A stretch of 64,000 bases of DNA from the NCBI RefSeq assembly GCF_008831285.2, contig NC_045139.1, positions 1,868,704 through 1,932,703 on the forward strand, given 5' to 3'. The DNA is from Nymphaea colorata (Eukaryota > Streptophyta > Magnoliopsida > Nymphaeales > Nymphaeaceae). The position numbers and the translations under genes were made by a program. The notes under the pieces are model-generated. The model was not told where the DNA came from. It searched no databases and saw only the letters and a list, made by a program, of their open reading frames with translations. Shown piece after piece: positions 33,001 to 46,740 of this stretch. Each line of letters begins with the position of its first letter. The first letter of the stretch is position 1.

Positions 33001-34852
33001 TTTCGAATAGATTTTGTTTTCGTAAAAAAAGTACGCCTCTCCCTCCTTTTGTTTTTATCGGTAGATTGGATGTGTGCACCGGAGCGGTGATCATCTGTCT
33101 ACATCTTGTAGACTTTAATCGAATAATTGACTCTATAATCTATACAGTTAATAACGTTGCGACATTATGAGATTGACAAGCTGTTCCAACTGTTTTTCTT
33201 TCTTAGATTGTAATTGCCATAATCATGCTTGCCACACTTAATTGCGACGCTAATTATAATTTTCAAACATATTCATGCTTGTCACATTACAATTGCCGTA
33301 ATCATGCTCACCACTCATTGTGAGGGCTGCCATGTCAATGAGGATTGACATTCTCCTCGTGGCAGCTGTCATGACCGCAAGACCTGCAGCTGCCATCAGA
33401 GTTGCAAGGATAAAAACTTGCCGCCTTTGCCGGATTGGGGTGACAGCCGTTGCCATCTTCACCACCATCATCCTACTCAGAGGAAACACAGCATCGTCAA
33501 CCGGACGTGCTTAGTCATGACAGTGAATCAAATGTCTAAGAGTACAAATGGAATTAACCTATGGATCTAGTTTCCATAGCGTAACTTATTAGCCCTTGTC
33601 AACAGAAATGGAACAAGAGTTCAGTTCTTTCGAAAGTGGATGTAATGAAATTGTGTCCCCAGACATATTCAATGGGTTAAGTTGGGATCAATGGCATGTT
33701 CATTTGGGTTTTCTTTTTTCTTTTGAATGCTAAAAAGAAGCACCTGAAGTTACAAACATGAATATCATTGGTAGTCCGAGAAAAACTGAGATATAAATAG
33801 CCAAACTAAATTAATTTCATTTTCAATGTGAGATTTTATAAGTGTATACTAATTGAAAAGTCTTAACTTGCAAACTTAGGGTGTTCATTGGCGCAACCGA
33901 AATTGATTGGAGATTGAAATTCTAGGTTTTTATTTTTCGTAGACTACATCCTAAATAGGTTCAATTTGTCTGCGAGAAGAATGCAAAGTTTATTCAAAGA
34001 TTACCAAGTGGCGGAGCCATGGGGGCCGGCATGGACACTCCTCTCCCACTAAAAAAGAAAATTTTTAAAGCTTTATATATGAATTTTAAAATATTTCATT
34101 TATCCCATACAAAAATTTTGAAAAATAATATTTCGGCCTCTATCAAAATTTTGAAACCATAATTCAGATGAAAAATTTCTGGTTTCACCCTTGAAGATTA
34201 TGACAATTAGGAAATGAAAAACAGGTGGAAAAAGAAATCAAAACTAGTTATAAAGCCCGTCCCACTTTGGAAAAAATAATTATGCTGGGCAGTTCCAGAT
34301 AAACTGCTGCCTAGGCAAAAAATCAGTTGGCCGACTCCTCAATTCCTCGTGTAATTTCAATGTTTACAGGACAACAATATTGTTCGTATCTCAAACATAG
34401 TTTTCTTCAAAATTTGACAAATGTAAAAAAAGCACAATGTTTTACGAATTCAATCACTAATTCCTTGGAAATGGTTTGGATTTAGAACCATCTTTCGTCA
34501 GGCAAAAAAGAGATGTGCACATTGTGCACAAATATTGAAAGTTGGTATATTGTATGTTTTAGTTAGATCTAAAATTCAATATTATACCAAAGCTTTACCT
34601 AGTTTAAGGTTGATCAATAATCAAAAGATCCACTTAGATTGAATTTAGATTTGGGCGACCATAAATTTGAATCACCGTTTTATGTTAAAAGCAACAAGAT
34701 AGAATATGTATTTCAGACTAATTAAATCTAGTACGATTCATATGGTATGATCTAACTACTGAACTTGACGTTGAAAAAAGATATGAACATAGGAAAATTT
34801 TTGACAATGTAGATATCAACTTTATGAAACTCTTTTTCCATCATCAACACAG

Positions 34853-34855
<3 letters not shown>
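33000..34855. other. Unannotated spacer between TNL-D and TNL-E
   Basis: The spacer is mainly AT-rich. A more GC-rich stretch (33300-33515) has open frames of 64 to 79 codons on both strands (alanine/methionine rich, plus-strand CCACTCATTGTGAGGGC onward), but no domain, start context or splice signal supports a gene. The rest shows no coding or transposon signature that I can recognise. Confidence 0.4.

Positions 34856-34856
<1 letters not shown>

Positions 34857-34910
<54 letters not shown>
34857..34910. repeat. (TA)n(GA)n compound microsatellite
   Basis: About 15 TA units followed by about 12 GA units. It adjoins the ACCACAGGTCCAGCAATGTTTATGTG segment shared with 5287 and 18555. Confidence 0.95.
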
Positions 34911-35337
34911 TCTGAACCACAGGTCCAGCAATGTTTATGTGAATTTTTCAAATATGAAGGAATCAAATAATGCCTTTGTATTTGAAAGGTTATGTTGTTG
35001 TTGAATGTTCGTGTGCTCCTAGGCACGTTTCCTTCTTTAAAACAAGAAGGAGTTTAATCGTAATTGGTTGACCATATTTTTGTAACTTGTAAGTATCTAA
35101 AGCTGGTTATATGCACACTCAGTGTATTAAGCAATTATATATATCTACACCAAATAATAATAATAATAATTGTTGGGATATATATATCCACAACAATTAT
35201 CCTTTTGTCTCTTGCTCCAATCTTTACAAAGCAGAAAAAAAGTAAAAAATAAAAACCTCAAACAAGAAATGCGGATCTCTCTAACAACCTCCCTTGTTAC
35301 CGCAAATAAGTGGGACAACACCCTCCACCTCCAAAAA
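34911..35337. repeat. 3' flank of TNL-E
   Basis: Shared with the 3' flanks of C, D and F (CTTTTGTCTCTTGCTCCAATCTTTACAAAGCAG at about 35203, CTCCCTTGTTACC(G/T)CAAATAAGTGGGACAACACCCTCCACCTC near 35288). It would contain the 3' UTR. Confidence 0.6.
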
Positions 35338-38300
35338 TTAATTCCAAAAGTAAAGTTTTCTTCCTAACATGGATTTGGATCCTCCCCATGGAGGGGATCC
35401 AGCCCAACTCAAGCTTCCCATATGCCAACTACTTGAGTGAGATCGTGCATCGCTTCCAGGGATGGTCAACTCCTCCACCAAACTTGGAAAGTCTGCCTCC
35501 TGAAAAATGGAGTAAAGAGATATAATAAATTTGCAGTGGCTATCTTTATCTATGGGAAATGAAATTGCAAAGGACCACGCGGAGTACTCCCCACACAAAA
35601 TCGAATTATTTAGTTTTCCCATTCCCGTGCATTTCAAATTATTGACTGATCAAATAATTTGATAACAGTCACAAGTTGCTACAAATTAAGGGGAGTACTC
35701 GTTAAGATGATATTTTAATTACCTGTACTCTTTTTTTGAAAGAGTTGGAAAGGCTTCTACATCCTCCAAGCTTCAGTTCGTTTAAACATATCAGCTGCTC
35801 AACACCAGGAACATCCAAAAGCTTTTGGCAGCCGGTTAGGTCCAATTCCCATAAATCAATTGCCTTTGAAACATCTGCTATCTCTTCCATTTTACAGCAA
35901 TCTGCTGCATAAACTCTGCGGATAGAACGGGGTAACTGAGGCAAGAATTTAAGCCGTTTGCAACCAACAATTGATAGTTCGTAAAATTGCATTAGCGAGT
36001 GAATGGAGCTCGGTAATTCTTCAATAGCTGTCCAACTCAAATCAAGATTCCTCAAACTCCTCAGGTTGCCAAGTGCGTTGGGCAAAGATGCAAGACTTAC
36101 ACAGTTTCTAGCTTCAAGTTGTTCGAGACTTATACATGAATGAATCCCTTCAGGTATTTCTTTCAACAAGTAACACTTGTTTAGAGACAAATGGTTCAGT
36201 TGCTTCAAATGTCTTATGGATTCAGGCAAAGCTGTTATGATGGTGCCATCAAGGAAGAGCTGCTTCAATCGCTCCGAGTTTCCCAATTCTGATGGCAAAG
36301 TTGCAATTTTACAGCAATAACGGAGGTCAAGATTTTCGAGTGAGGTCAATTGCCAAGCGTCTTTAGTCAGTTCATTTAATGATCCACATCCCCTCAAATT
36401 CAAATGAGTCAAGCTCTGGAGACGCCCAATAGATGGATGAAGTTCAATCATATTACCACAAGCTTCAAAATCTAATTCCTCTAGATGTGGCATTGTAGTA
36501 AAATCTGGACACATGAGGAGGTTCTGACAATTACCAAGACTCAGTACTTTCACCTTGCCAAGCAAGGGCAGCTTTAGTGGCATTGAATCCACCGACTCTA
36601 ATATCGAAGTTGCAAATTGAGAGCAAAGGCTGAGGTGAAGCTCTTCCTGTGAGGTCAATCTGGAAACTTCTTGGGGGAACAGCTGCTCTAATGACTTTGA
36701 ATCCCAAAACAGTGGAAAAGTTGTCATTTGATAGCAACCAATGAGCTCAAGTATTTTGATAGAGGTCAATTGCCAAACTTCTTTAGGCAGTGCCTTTAGT
36801 GATTTGCATTCCTTCAATGACAAGTGAGTCAAGCTCTTGAGATGCCCAATAGATGGATCAAGTTCAATCAACTTCTGACAATCACTAAAATCCAATTTCT
36901 CTATATGTGGCATGCATGTAAAAACTGGACAGATTGTAAGGCTCTTGCAGGAACGAAGATTCATTACTTTTAGTTTGCTAAGCATGGGCCGCTTCAACTG
37001 TGATGGCAAAGCTGTAATTCCATAGCACTCGCTGAGGTCAAGCTCCTCAAGGGATGTCAACTGCCAAACTTCTTTAGGCAGTTCCTTTAGTGATGTGCAT
37101 TTCTTCAAAGACAGGTGAGTCAAGCTCTTGAGATGCCCAATAGATGGACAAAGTTGAATAAACTTCACACAATCTTCAAAATGCAGCTTCTGTAGATGTG
37201 GCATGCTTGTGAAATTTGGAGATATGGTGAGGTTCCAACACAAAAGGAGATATAGGGCTTTTAGTTTGCCAAGCATGGGCTGCTTCAACTGTGATGGCAA
37301 AGCTATATTTTCAGAGCGACAAGTGAGCTTAAGCTCTTCAAGCGATGTCAACTGCCAAACCTCTACAGGCAGTTCCTTCAGTGAGAGGCATCGCTCCAAA
37401 GACAAGTGAGTGAGTCTCTTCAGATGCCCAATGGATGGATCAAGTTGATTCAATTCCATGCAACCATCAAAATCCAATTCCTCTAGATGAGGCATCCTCG
37501 TAAAATTTGGACAGATGGTGAGGCTCAAACAATGAGGAAGATGTAGGATTTTCAATTTGCCCAAGAGCTGATTTAATGAACTGGAATCCCTCGACGGTAA
37601 TGTAATTCTTTCGCACAAACTGAGGTCAAGTTTTTCGAGCGACACCAGTCGCCAAACTTCTTCAAACCCTTCTTCAAGTGATTCACATTCCCTCAAAGAC
37701 AAGCGAGTTAGGCGTTTGAGATTCCAAATAGATGGATGAAGTTCAGTCATATTTGCACAACTTCCAAAATCCAATTCCTCTATATATGGCATGCATAGAA
37801 AATCTGGACAGGTGGTAAGCTTATAACAAGAAGAGAGATTTAAGACTTTTAATCGGTCAAGCAAGGGCTGCTTCAATGACTTAGAGTCACTCGGTTGTGA
37901 TGGCAAAGCTGTAATTTGAGAGCAACGACTGAGATCAAGCACTTGGAGTGAGGTCAATCGCCAAATGGATGGATGAAGTTCAGTCAACGCCATACAACCT
38001 TTAAGGTACAATTCCTCTATATGTGGCATGCCCGTAAAATCTGGGCAGATGGTGAGGTTTTCACATCCTGTCAGACTTAGTACTTTTAATTGGCTAAAGA
38101 CCTAAGGAGGAAAAAAAAAAAAGCCTTGTCAAAGCGAACGCCATAAGCATCAACCTACGGATGTGTGACATATCATAAGTGATTTGCATCAAGCTTGTCG
38201 ATCACAATTTCTAGAAGACTCAGAAAAACGACACGTAACACTAATAAGTGGTTACCTGTATTGGCCTTTTTCTCTATTTAAAAATAAAAAAAATATTAAT

Positions 38301-40472
38301 AAATATTTGTTTGATGGAATTTAAGTGTCTAACTCTTTTCATGGTCGATATAATGCATTTAAAAGACCACAACATTGATAATTAATGTTGGTCTCTATAA
38401 TACCATATCGCCAATAAAAAAAAACAAAACAAATAAACAAAAACTGAAAATAAACATATACGTGCTAAAGGATTTTCATTTACCTTGGTGGATCCAGACC
38501 TTTTCTGGTGCCATACTTGATGCATATTATAAGACCAAGATAAGTCGAGAACCACAATATTCTCAAGAGAAAGCTCGTTAGGAAGGCAACGCAAGTCCTG
38601 TGAATTCCAATGCAACCATCTGAGTGTCCTAGGAAAATATTTATATTTACCTTTCAAACTCACGTTCCGCAACTGAAGCATTTTAAGCTGAGACATTCCC
38701 ACACAAGACTTTGTGTTCACATATGGTGTTGAATGTTGTTCACAAGAGAGATTTATTGCTTCAACTTTTTCTGTTCCCTGCATTACAAATTTGATGACAA
38801 TTAAAAGAAATTAATTTCTTTTATTACTTTGAGAAATACGAGTCTTATAATTCAGAGGCAGATCTATAGGGCATCCCCCAGGCATACCGGCCAGCAACTC
38901 TACTTCTCAAACCATGGCACATCAACATCTTGATTTCTTTTACGGTAAGGCATAAGGTACTCTAATGGAACCACCAGCATATAAAATTACTCATTAGAAA
39001 GAAGCTAGAACAAATTAAGCTAGATCCAGTAATCTACCTTTTCTTCTTGCAATACGTTTAGTATGTCATCTTTCTTCCACAACCTGCTACGGTTTTCTGG
39101 ATTTGGGCTCTCATCTTCCACAATTTTTCTTCCCATGTCTCGAATATGGTCATGCATTTCAAACGCTCCTGTATGTTCATTAAAATTGACTAGACACTTG
39201 TGCATTAAGACTTCAATTGTTAGGTCTGGGAAGAACCCGCGTTCTTTCCAAATGAAAGTAGCAAAACTTCTTTGTTGACCGATAAAGAAGCATGCTATGT
39301 CCAAAAATATAATTTTTTCTTCTTTTTCAAGGGCATCAAAACTTATCTTCATCCTCTCATGAATATCTTTGTGGTGATCTTTCAACAACTTTTTCAACAT
39401 GTCTTCTCGCAGTTTATTTGTTCCCAGACAAGAGAAATGTCTACCGAATATTTCAAGGGCTAGTGGCAGCCCAGCAGCAGTAGCTGCAACTTCCTTTGAC
39501 AACTCTACAATTTCGGCTTCTGGCTCCTCTTTTCCAAATGCGTGCCAACAGAAAAGCTGAAGCGATTGGCTATCATCTAGCAACTTAAGCTCATACACAT
39601 TTTCCACACTTAAAGGCCCAATCAGCACCTGCTTGTTTCTAGTAGTAATGATGATTCTCGACCCCGAACAAAACCAATCCACGCTGCCGGCCAATGCACC
39701 GAGTTGTGGTTTGCTATCAATGTCATCAAGGACTAGCAGAACCTTCTTACTCTTAATTCGCTTCATGATCATGCCAGTTCCATGGGCGGTGTCATTTACT
39801 TTCACTTTTTTATCCTTCAACACATCCCGAAGCAGCTGTTCTTGGAGGGAAACGAGTTTGGACTGTTTTGCTGCTTCTCCGACACCTGAAATGAAGCTAA
39901 AAGCATCAAAATGTGGACAGATTTGGTTATATACTTCCCTAGCAAGAGTCGTCTTGCCAATTCCACCCATTCCATGAATTCCAACCATTTTGACATCATT
40001 TTGGAATCCAACCTTCAACATCTCCACCAACTCTACAACACGAGAATCTAGACCTACTCGATGTTCAGCTACAAATAGAGGGGTCATGTTTACTTCTGTC
40101 AAGATCCTCTTCACGATTAGTTTGATCAGCCTCGCCTCGTACCTGCCAAAAGGCCAAATGAATACAAGTCAAATTTATGACTTGCTGCAATCAATGTTTT
40201 GAGTTTCTAAGCACTTAAAGCTTAATTCAAGCATTATGTATGATTCATATTTTGCAAACAGGGGATTCACTGTCACATCTGTATAGTTGGTTAAGGAAAG
40301 TTGTAGTGAGAGGAATCACAATCTAGGCAGTTACATTAACATGATCAGACGACCTTCTAAGTAACACAAGTTGTCACTGGATTTCAACTTTTAACCCAAA
40401 ATGAACATATATTCAAGCATACAACCATTGATGGTTTTTTGCCATCAATTCAAAAGTTTATGATAAAATATG

Positions 40473-40549
<77 letters not shown>

Positions 40550-41159
40550 TCTTTCTCTATCTCTCACACACACACATGCACACAGATAAACAGAGAACGG
40601 GGAGCTACCCTACTTACCCATCAGTATTGGCCAAGTTATACCCTGAGACTTTCCCTGCTTCTATCAGAGCATTTCTCCATTTCCTCACCTCCTCCTTGTT
40701 TGTTATATAATTATCATCGTATCTTGTGAATGCTGGTTCGAAAGGGCCAGATTGACTACGGACATCTCTTGGCTCGACTTCAAAGAAGATCGGTATGATG
40801 AGCCTCTCGCACTCCACCATCTTGGTTATTTCTTTCAAACACCACTCTGAATCGGCATAGCCTTTGGAGAAGATGGGCACAAATATTTTGGATCTCTCTA
40901 TGTACCCAAATAGCTTTTCCACCTTCTCACCCTTCTCCAACTTCTCACTGTCGATGAAAGTGTGGATGCCCTTTTCTTGCAATGCTTGATAGAGATGGCC
41001 GGTGAAGCGGTTGCGAGTGTCCGGTCCCCTAAAGCTCAGAAACACATCATACTGGAAACCATCTTCCCTCACTGGTGGGGTGGACGATGAAGAAGGTGCT
41101 TCTTCAGCATCCTCATAAACAGACCGGTCGGAATATCGAGGTGACCTTGATCTTTTCAT
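35338..41159 (-). CDS. TNL-E: full-length TIR-NBS-LRR receptor
   Basis: Predicted exons: 41159-40618 (TIR), 40142-39038 (NB-ARC), 38777-38484 (linker), 38101-35723 (LRR), 35499-35338 (last). All phases fit, giving about 1493 aa. A Ser/Arg/acidic leader precedes the TIR (YDVFLSFRGPDTRN; catalytic glutamate at 110 in SEWCLKE). NB-ARC has GMGGIGKTT, KVLLVLDDID, GSRIIITTRNK, GLPLALEIF, FLDIACFF and MHD in FEMHDHIRDMGR. The 793-codon LRR exon holds some 25-30 repeats of the L-x-x-L-x-L-x-x-C-x-x-L form, ending in a conserved LTGCQKLLDVPGVEQL segment. The last exon lacks the stop seen in D and F because of a 20 bp deletion, so the protein runs on for about 34 extra residues ending KLYFWN. It has no frame-breaking lesion and is the best candidate for a working receptor. 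Confidence 0.93.
40472..40577. repeat. (CT)n microsatellite in TNL-E intron 1
   Basis: Two long CT runs are separated by TTTGTCTTT and followed by a short (CA)n. This is the counterpart of the (CT)n(TA)n runs in intron 1 of C, D and F, with the TA half missing here. Confidence 0.95.
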
Positions 41160-41750
41160 AAGTCTTAAACTGGCTCCACAATGCCAAAGAGTGAAGTGGA
41201 AACAGAGAAATCAACAGTATTAATTCGTTTGGCCTCTCCTCTTAGGCGATGTCAATACCGGGGATCACCTTTAGCTAGCGTTTCGGCATTCACCTGGCCA
41301 GCACATGCTCGCCTTTCCCTTCTGCATCCACTCAGCACCTGCTTTTCCTGTCCTCCTTCCCTCAGCTGCTTCTCCTTGGCCTCTCGGTCCGACACTTGGG
41401 ACTGATGCTCGTTCGGATGAGGAAGACAACTAAGACAGAAGAGATACGCATGAGGTAATTGGGTTGTCAATGAGTGTGTAGGAGAGATGCAACGCTCCAG
41501 ATCTTCCAAGTATCTGACAGGAAAGGAAGTTTTCCTGCTTTCGAAGGTGAAGGAGGCTTGAGATTTTTGGGAAGGAAGCAGTGGCTTAGCCTCAAAAATA
41601 TTTTGGGAGGCCACTCATTCTCGATCTTCGTATCTGAAGGAACACGATGTTATGCAGGAAAATATTGAGAGGAAGAGGTGGAGGCGGCTCTTCCGCTGGA
41701 TGTTTGTCGGAAGGTTCAGATGGAGCTGCCAAGTGCCTTCCTCAGGACGC
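41160..41750. repeat. 5' leader/promoter block of TNL-E
   Basis: Homologous to the leader blocks of C, D and F. Here the minus-strand leader frame is longest (41614-41252, 120 codons; contains EHQSQVSDREAKEKQLREGG and ends KGDPRY), overlapping the GGAAGGTTCAG module. Upstream ORF, pseudo-exon or plain duplicated 5' DNA all remain possible. Confidence 0.6.
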
Positions 41751-43000
41751 CGCTCGGTACTGACCACTGAAGTCCCTGTTTCTTCATTCTTGGTGGACGC
41801 CCATTACAGATAATGTTTGTACCAAGACAATCTTTTATGGGTTTTTTTCTAGGACCACCACATTATTGCATTGTCAAATTCATCCTATTTCAGTTTAGAT
41901 TTTTCTATTAAATTGAAATTAAATTTTCTAAGGAAAGCCGTCCATCTTTTGGGGAAAGTTTAAACATTAGTAAAAAGGACAATACCCAAGTATTTCCATT
42001 GTTTAAAAAAAAAACATCGAGCTAAGTTTATCTTCCCTTATCAGCGTAAGAAACATAAAAGAAACATACATAATATTTAAAACTTAAAAGTATTCCATGA
42101 AGGAAAAGGATCAACTTGAGTTTTCCTTTTTTTTTTTTCTTTTTGGGCAATATATGAAGATTTGGTTTCGACTATGCATTCCCTGAATTAATTATTAACT
42201 ATGAACGGACACCAAAAAAGTCTTTTATGGACCTTTTTTTTCTTTCTAATTCTTGGTTACTTTTGTTTCCAATTAGATTGGCGTATCTGTATTTATGGCG
42301 AGAGATGTTGAGGCCCTGACCCTGGATTGAGGGCGCCTTGCTGTCCATACAATCCGTAGAGGGGATTGTAGAAAAGGAAATTTCTAAACTAAATCAACTC
42401 CAAACTCAAGAAACTTGATTCTAAAATACTAGAAATCATTCCTAAGTAGAGATAAACCAACCAAGAATGGACTGATTTAATGCTAGAAATTTCAAAATTT
42501 TCTGGGGAATTCGAGAAAAATATACTGGCAGTAACAGTATTCGGTTTTGCCCCAAAATCTAGACAATTATTGTTGTTTGTTCATCAATTATTGATTACAG
42601 TCATTCCAAACTTAATCCTAGAATGTACCTATTTAATCAAGTTGGAAACTCACATTTTGCATCAAAACACTTGAATTGCCACCAGAAAAGAATAAGCGCA
42701 CATCCAGCACAGAGAGCAATGATCTTGATGAAAATCCAATCGATTTCAAGGCATGTTTTTTGCTAAATCTTGTTTTAGAATCTTCTAAACCGATCCAAGG
42801 CTCCTCCAGTACAGAATGAATTAAAAACTGACCGAAAATCCTGAGAATTTTGCTTTGGAATCATCGTTGCACATTTTTTCCTACGCTTACATCTAGTTTT
42901 CGAACAAACTTAGAGGCACGCAAAACAAAAATTAAACATCTTGTTGTTTTCCAACTGATTTAAGAACTACCAGAAATTATAAGTGGAGTCAAACTATGCT
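41750..43000. repeat. Cluster flank repeat upstream of TNL-E
   Basis: Includes the common flank (41815-42140), the GGGCGCCTTGCTGTCCA segment (42325-42470, match 24585-24720) and a segment homologous to both sides of the 13753-14868 insertion (42500-42900). It therefore shows the empty site near 42610-42640. No gene. Confidence 0.65.
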
Positions 43001-43980
43001 GCTTTTCACCCCTTGCAGGTAGAGGCGATGCTCTTTTTTGAATAGGTCTTTTTTTTATTTTTAAAAAGTTTATTTTGACTTTAAAGAGTTAAATATGTAA
43101 TTAATCTTATATTTAGTATTTCCTTATGCAAAAGAGGTCGTTTGACATTGGTTGAAAGTAGATGTTTGCCGCCCATCATCAATAGTAACGAACAAATTTT
43201 CCCTAATAAAGAAAACTACATAGTATTTAACATTTTTATCGAAAAAAAAATCAAAGTTGGTAGAAAGAATCATAAAGAGATACGCATGTGGTTATTGGTT
43301 TGTGAATTTTCTTGGATATGTAGAAGAGATGCAGCGGTCCAAGATCCTCCAAGTGTCTACAGGAAGGGATTCTTTTTTTTTTTTTTGAGGTGAAGGAGGC
43401 TTGAGATTTTTCTCAAAACTTGTTTGGAAGGGCACTCGGTCTCATATCTTCATATCTGAAAGAATCTGTAAGAGATCCCATTACCCATATATATATATAT
43501 ATATATATATATAACAGAGAAAATATTGGATAACTGAAAGGAAGAGGTGCCTTCTCGGAAGGTTCAAATGGAGGTGCCACATGCCTTGCTCTTGAAGCCT
43601 CCTGATATTTCTCGGAAGGTTCAGATTGAGGAAGTCTGATTTTTTGGAGGGATGAGAAGGAACTCGGCTCCATCTTCCTCATTTCTTTGTTGGTGGAAGC
43701 CATGGAGTACAACTCGACGACAGCAACGTGGCGGTGGCAAGTGGACCACAGCCTCACTGTAGGTTGGCCAAGGAATTGACCTTGGGTCTCTGCAATTTTT
43801 TTAGTGCTTGTGATGCTTCCTGAGCTTCCATATGTGCCAAAGGTGGAAACTCTGCAACAAGTGCGCAGGAAGGACTCATGTCTTCCAAACTTACTTAGAG
43901 TGATCTTCCATATGGATTGGGCGACTCTGGCACTAGAAGAACAAATTATCCGCATTTTCTTGAGCTCGTTTCCATAAGTA
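43000..43980. repeat. Duplicated module with GGAAGGTTCAGA motif, copy 2
   Basis: Homologous to 15440-16080 and 59630-60200, with a (TA)n at 43486-43513. A 180-codon minus frame (43955-43413) crosses the whole module including the TA run (encoding YIYIYI). The frame is not maintained in the other copies, so I do not call it a gene. Confidence 0.6.
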
Positions 43981-44003
43981 ACATATGGACGCTAAGAAGC
44001 TGT

Positions 44004-44062
44004 CACTACAAGGAAAATCTACATTTACTAATGCGCAAATTGCGTTAGTATTTGTTGTTAGT
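44004..44062 (+). mobile_element. Possible CACTA transposon terminus
   Basis: CACTACAAGGAAAATCTACA is close to the CACTACAAGAAA terminus of plant CACTA (En/Spm) elements. It is followed by a GCG-containing near-palindrome (AATGCGCAAATTGCGTTAGT) of subterminal-repeat type. Only one end is visible and the next 60 bp lead into the duplicated segment at 44066, so it is at most a relic. Confidence 0.4.
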
Positions 44063-44065
44063 AAC

Positions 44066-46740
44066 GATTAGCTGACCAGGCTTCTGATCAATTTTGATCT
44101 AAATTGTCACACTTTGATATAAAAGCCAAGCTCAATATATGTGCAGATGTATGTAGTTAAAAGATAGTGTAAAATTTTAAGTGGAGAGATCGGGTGTGGG
44201 AGTTGGAGGTCGACTACCCACTCGTATGTTGTGCAACCGTAATTTTGGGCACTTTGGAGGAAACATGGATGTATTTTTATTTTTATTTATTATTATTATT
44301 TTGTTGTTCTTCAAAGAGAGTTATATTTTTGCTCTTAAAGAGGCGTCTCCTTTTAATGTCATGATTAGGTTGGTTATTTAACTCATCCCTAACACGCAAC
44401 TTGCATGTTTGGCGCCCAAAAAGTTCTATGTTTTGCACATGTCAGGTCTGCTTACTTCTCATTTTCATCAATAAAAGCATCATATCAATATTTTGGTCAT
44501 TTCTGATTCAGGTTGGCTATTTGACAGATTCTGTAACAAAGACTTTGCCTGATGCTTATAAAATTCAACATCATTAATTCACGTCCATCGTCCAGTAACT
44601 TAGCCATTGGCAGGCCATCAAGAGCACATGCTACCATTGTCCACTTCACCATCACTAATAAACAGATTGCCGCAATTCAGTCAACTAAACAAAACGAAAA
44701 AGAACATACAAAGATATAGACATTAAAACTCACACACACAATGATAGATACCAGACAAGCAAATTAGAACCTAACAATTATCACTGTTCGGGACACCTCA
44801 AACAACTCTCCACTAGTCCTAAATTCTTGCTGCTGCTGAACATTTAGAGATAGATAGGGAATTGCCTGAGTTGTCTCATGAATTTAGCTACCACCTATCT
44901 CACATGGGTACTTGGACAACCCACGTACCTGTATGGTATGGCGGTACACCGATACAGATACGATGGTATGCATTGGTACGGTTTGTATTGGTGGTTTGTA
45001 TTGGTTTTGAGTCAAAACTGACCCAAACCACCCTGAATAAACTCATTTTCATCAGACACCTTCACTGACACCTCTTCCTCCTTCTTCCTTACCTTCATAC
45101 CTCATGGATGCAGTGGAGAGCTTTGTTGACTGGCAGCGACAGACGTCGGCCAACAAAGTAAGTGTTTTTTTCATTCTCTTCTAAGGGTTCTTTAGATAAA
45201 GGTACAGTATAATATGGCAGGTGTAGTATAGGACACAAAATATCACGTTGTTTTAAAATGAAAAATCTTTTATCACTTGACTGTTATTGGTAAACCTACG
45301 ACCAGTAAAGTAGAAAAAGTAGAAAAACGAGTACGTTTTGGATTATAACGGAAAATTTGGACTGTAAATGAAAATGCTTTTGATTTTATTATGGTCAAGT
45401 CTGGTCGTCAGTCTCGGCCGATGAATCATCCAAACCCGTCAACACTCAGACAGTAGACACTGCAGAATTTACCTACAAAAAAACTACACCAAATCTTTTA
45501 CAGATAATCTTTACCAGATAAATTTTACCCAAGCGCCAGTTGCAGAGTCAAACCGGAATAATTTTACCTTCGATTAAATTTCTGGCCATTTATTCTCTCT
45601 CGCTTTTCTTTTTTCATATTGGCAAGCTGGAAACAGGCAATCTCTTAGCTACGCAGGTTATTCCAAGTATTGTTCTGTACATTTTATTTATTTATTTATT
45701 TATTACCGCTTTCAACCTCAGATCAAGTTCAACCTCGTTAGCTCAATGGACTGAGTTCTGCTGGATTATATCTGCTGTGATAAAGCGGATAATACTTCTT
45801 TTGAAAAGGAAGTTCATAGAGTTCACATGGTTTGAAATTAATTAGTTGAACCAGAAGAAGGAAATGCAGTTAGCTTTTAATTGTCCTTTTGGTTGCTTGT
45901 ACTAGCTGGAGATCAGAGAAAAAATATATATTTTACAAAAAAAAAATTAAGTAAGATTTAAAAAATAAGTCGAAGACCACTTAAAATTAAAAAATAAGCC
46001 CTGCCATCTTCATGATTAATTTTAGATGGTTTAAAATAATATTTAATTATTAAATATACAGTTCATTTGGTAGAGAGTATGCATTCTTTTCTGAGGAAAT
46101 TTCTCCCTTTTCAATGTGAAACACGCGCAGTCTGCAATTTCTTTTTCCTTTTTTTTTTCTGTTTCACAGAAATTGCTCCCTGTGTGTTCCAGCTGAGGTT
46201 CAATTTCTCTGCTGGCTCCACGCATCCTCTCCCATTCTCTATTACTTGGACCGAATTTTGAAGAAATTAAACTCATCCTCACTTTTTCTCACAAGGCTCT
46301 CAGTAGAGGCTGGGGGCTCTGAAGGGCCCGACGGCAGACACAGGACGTCGCAGACTGCTAGTCTCCTTGTGTTAGGTGGGTCAAGTTTTCGAGGTGAGTT
46401 TTGGAGTCTTTTTGTGCAATATTTAAAGATCGACGAAGAAGGCGATCATGACAGTCACCTTTGTTGGTGCTTTAAAAACTAACCCTAATTAAAATAAAAA
46501 AGCGGTGAAATTATCCTGTAATTTGTCACCGAATTTATGTAGGTAGGGTTGAACATCAATGTCACTGCATTCATTTCTGGTGATAGGTTTTGTTTTATTC
46601 TAAACCAAAATAAAAATAAAAATAAAATAAACCGGCATCTTCAGAAAGTGATTTCAAAATTTTTGAATCCTTACAAGAATTTCATTTGTCTTTGGTGCCA
46701 GTTCGTGCGTTTGAATTTGTGCAAAATAGCTCTGATGAAG
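44066..46740. other. Spacer between TNL-E and TNL-F units
   Basis: The first 140 bp match 25868-26010. The remainder is mostly unique AT-rich DNA. A CATGGGTACTTGGACAACCC to GGTACGGTTTGTATTGG stretch (44905-44990) has the tandem GGTATGG/GGTACGG texture of decayed repeats. Plus frames at 45540-45845 and 46246-46482 are unsupported. I see no gene. Confidence 0.4.

Noticed and set aside
33250-33514. Opposed frames rich in Ala, Met and Thr
   Set aside because: Short frames on both strands with no domain or splice context; probably composition.
40439-40729. Ser/Leu repeat frame over the CT tract
   Set aside because: It is a translation of a microsatellite in intron 1 of TNL-E.
43413-43955. 180-codon minus-strand frame
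   Set aside because: It crosses a (TA)n run and a minisatellite module and is not kept open in the homologous copies at 15.8 and 59.9 kb.
45735-45760. TTAGCTCAATGGACTGAG resembling a tRNA A box
   Set aside because: No B box or cloverleaf partner is found at the right distance, so neither a tRNA gene nor a SINE is supported.
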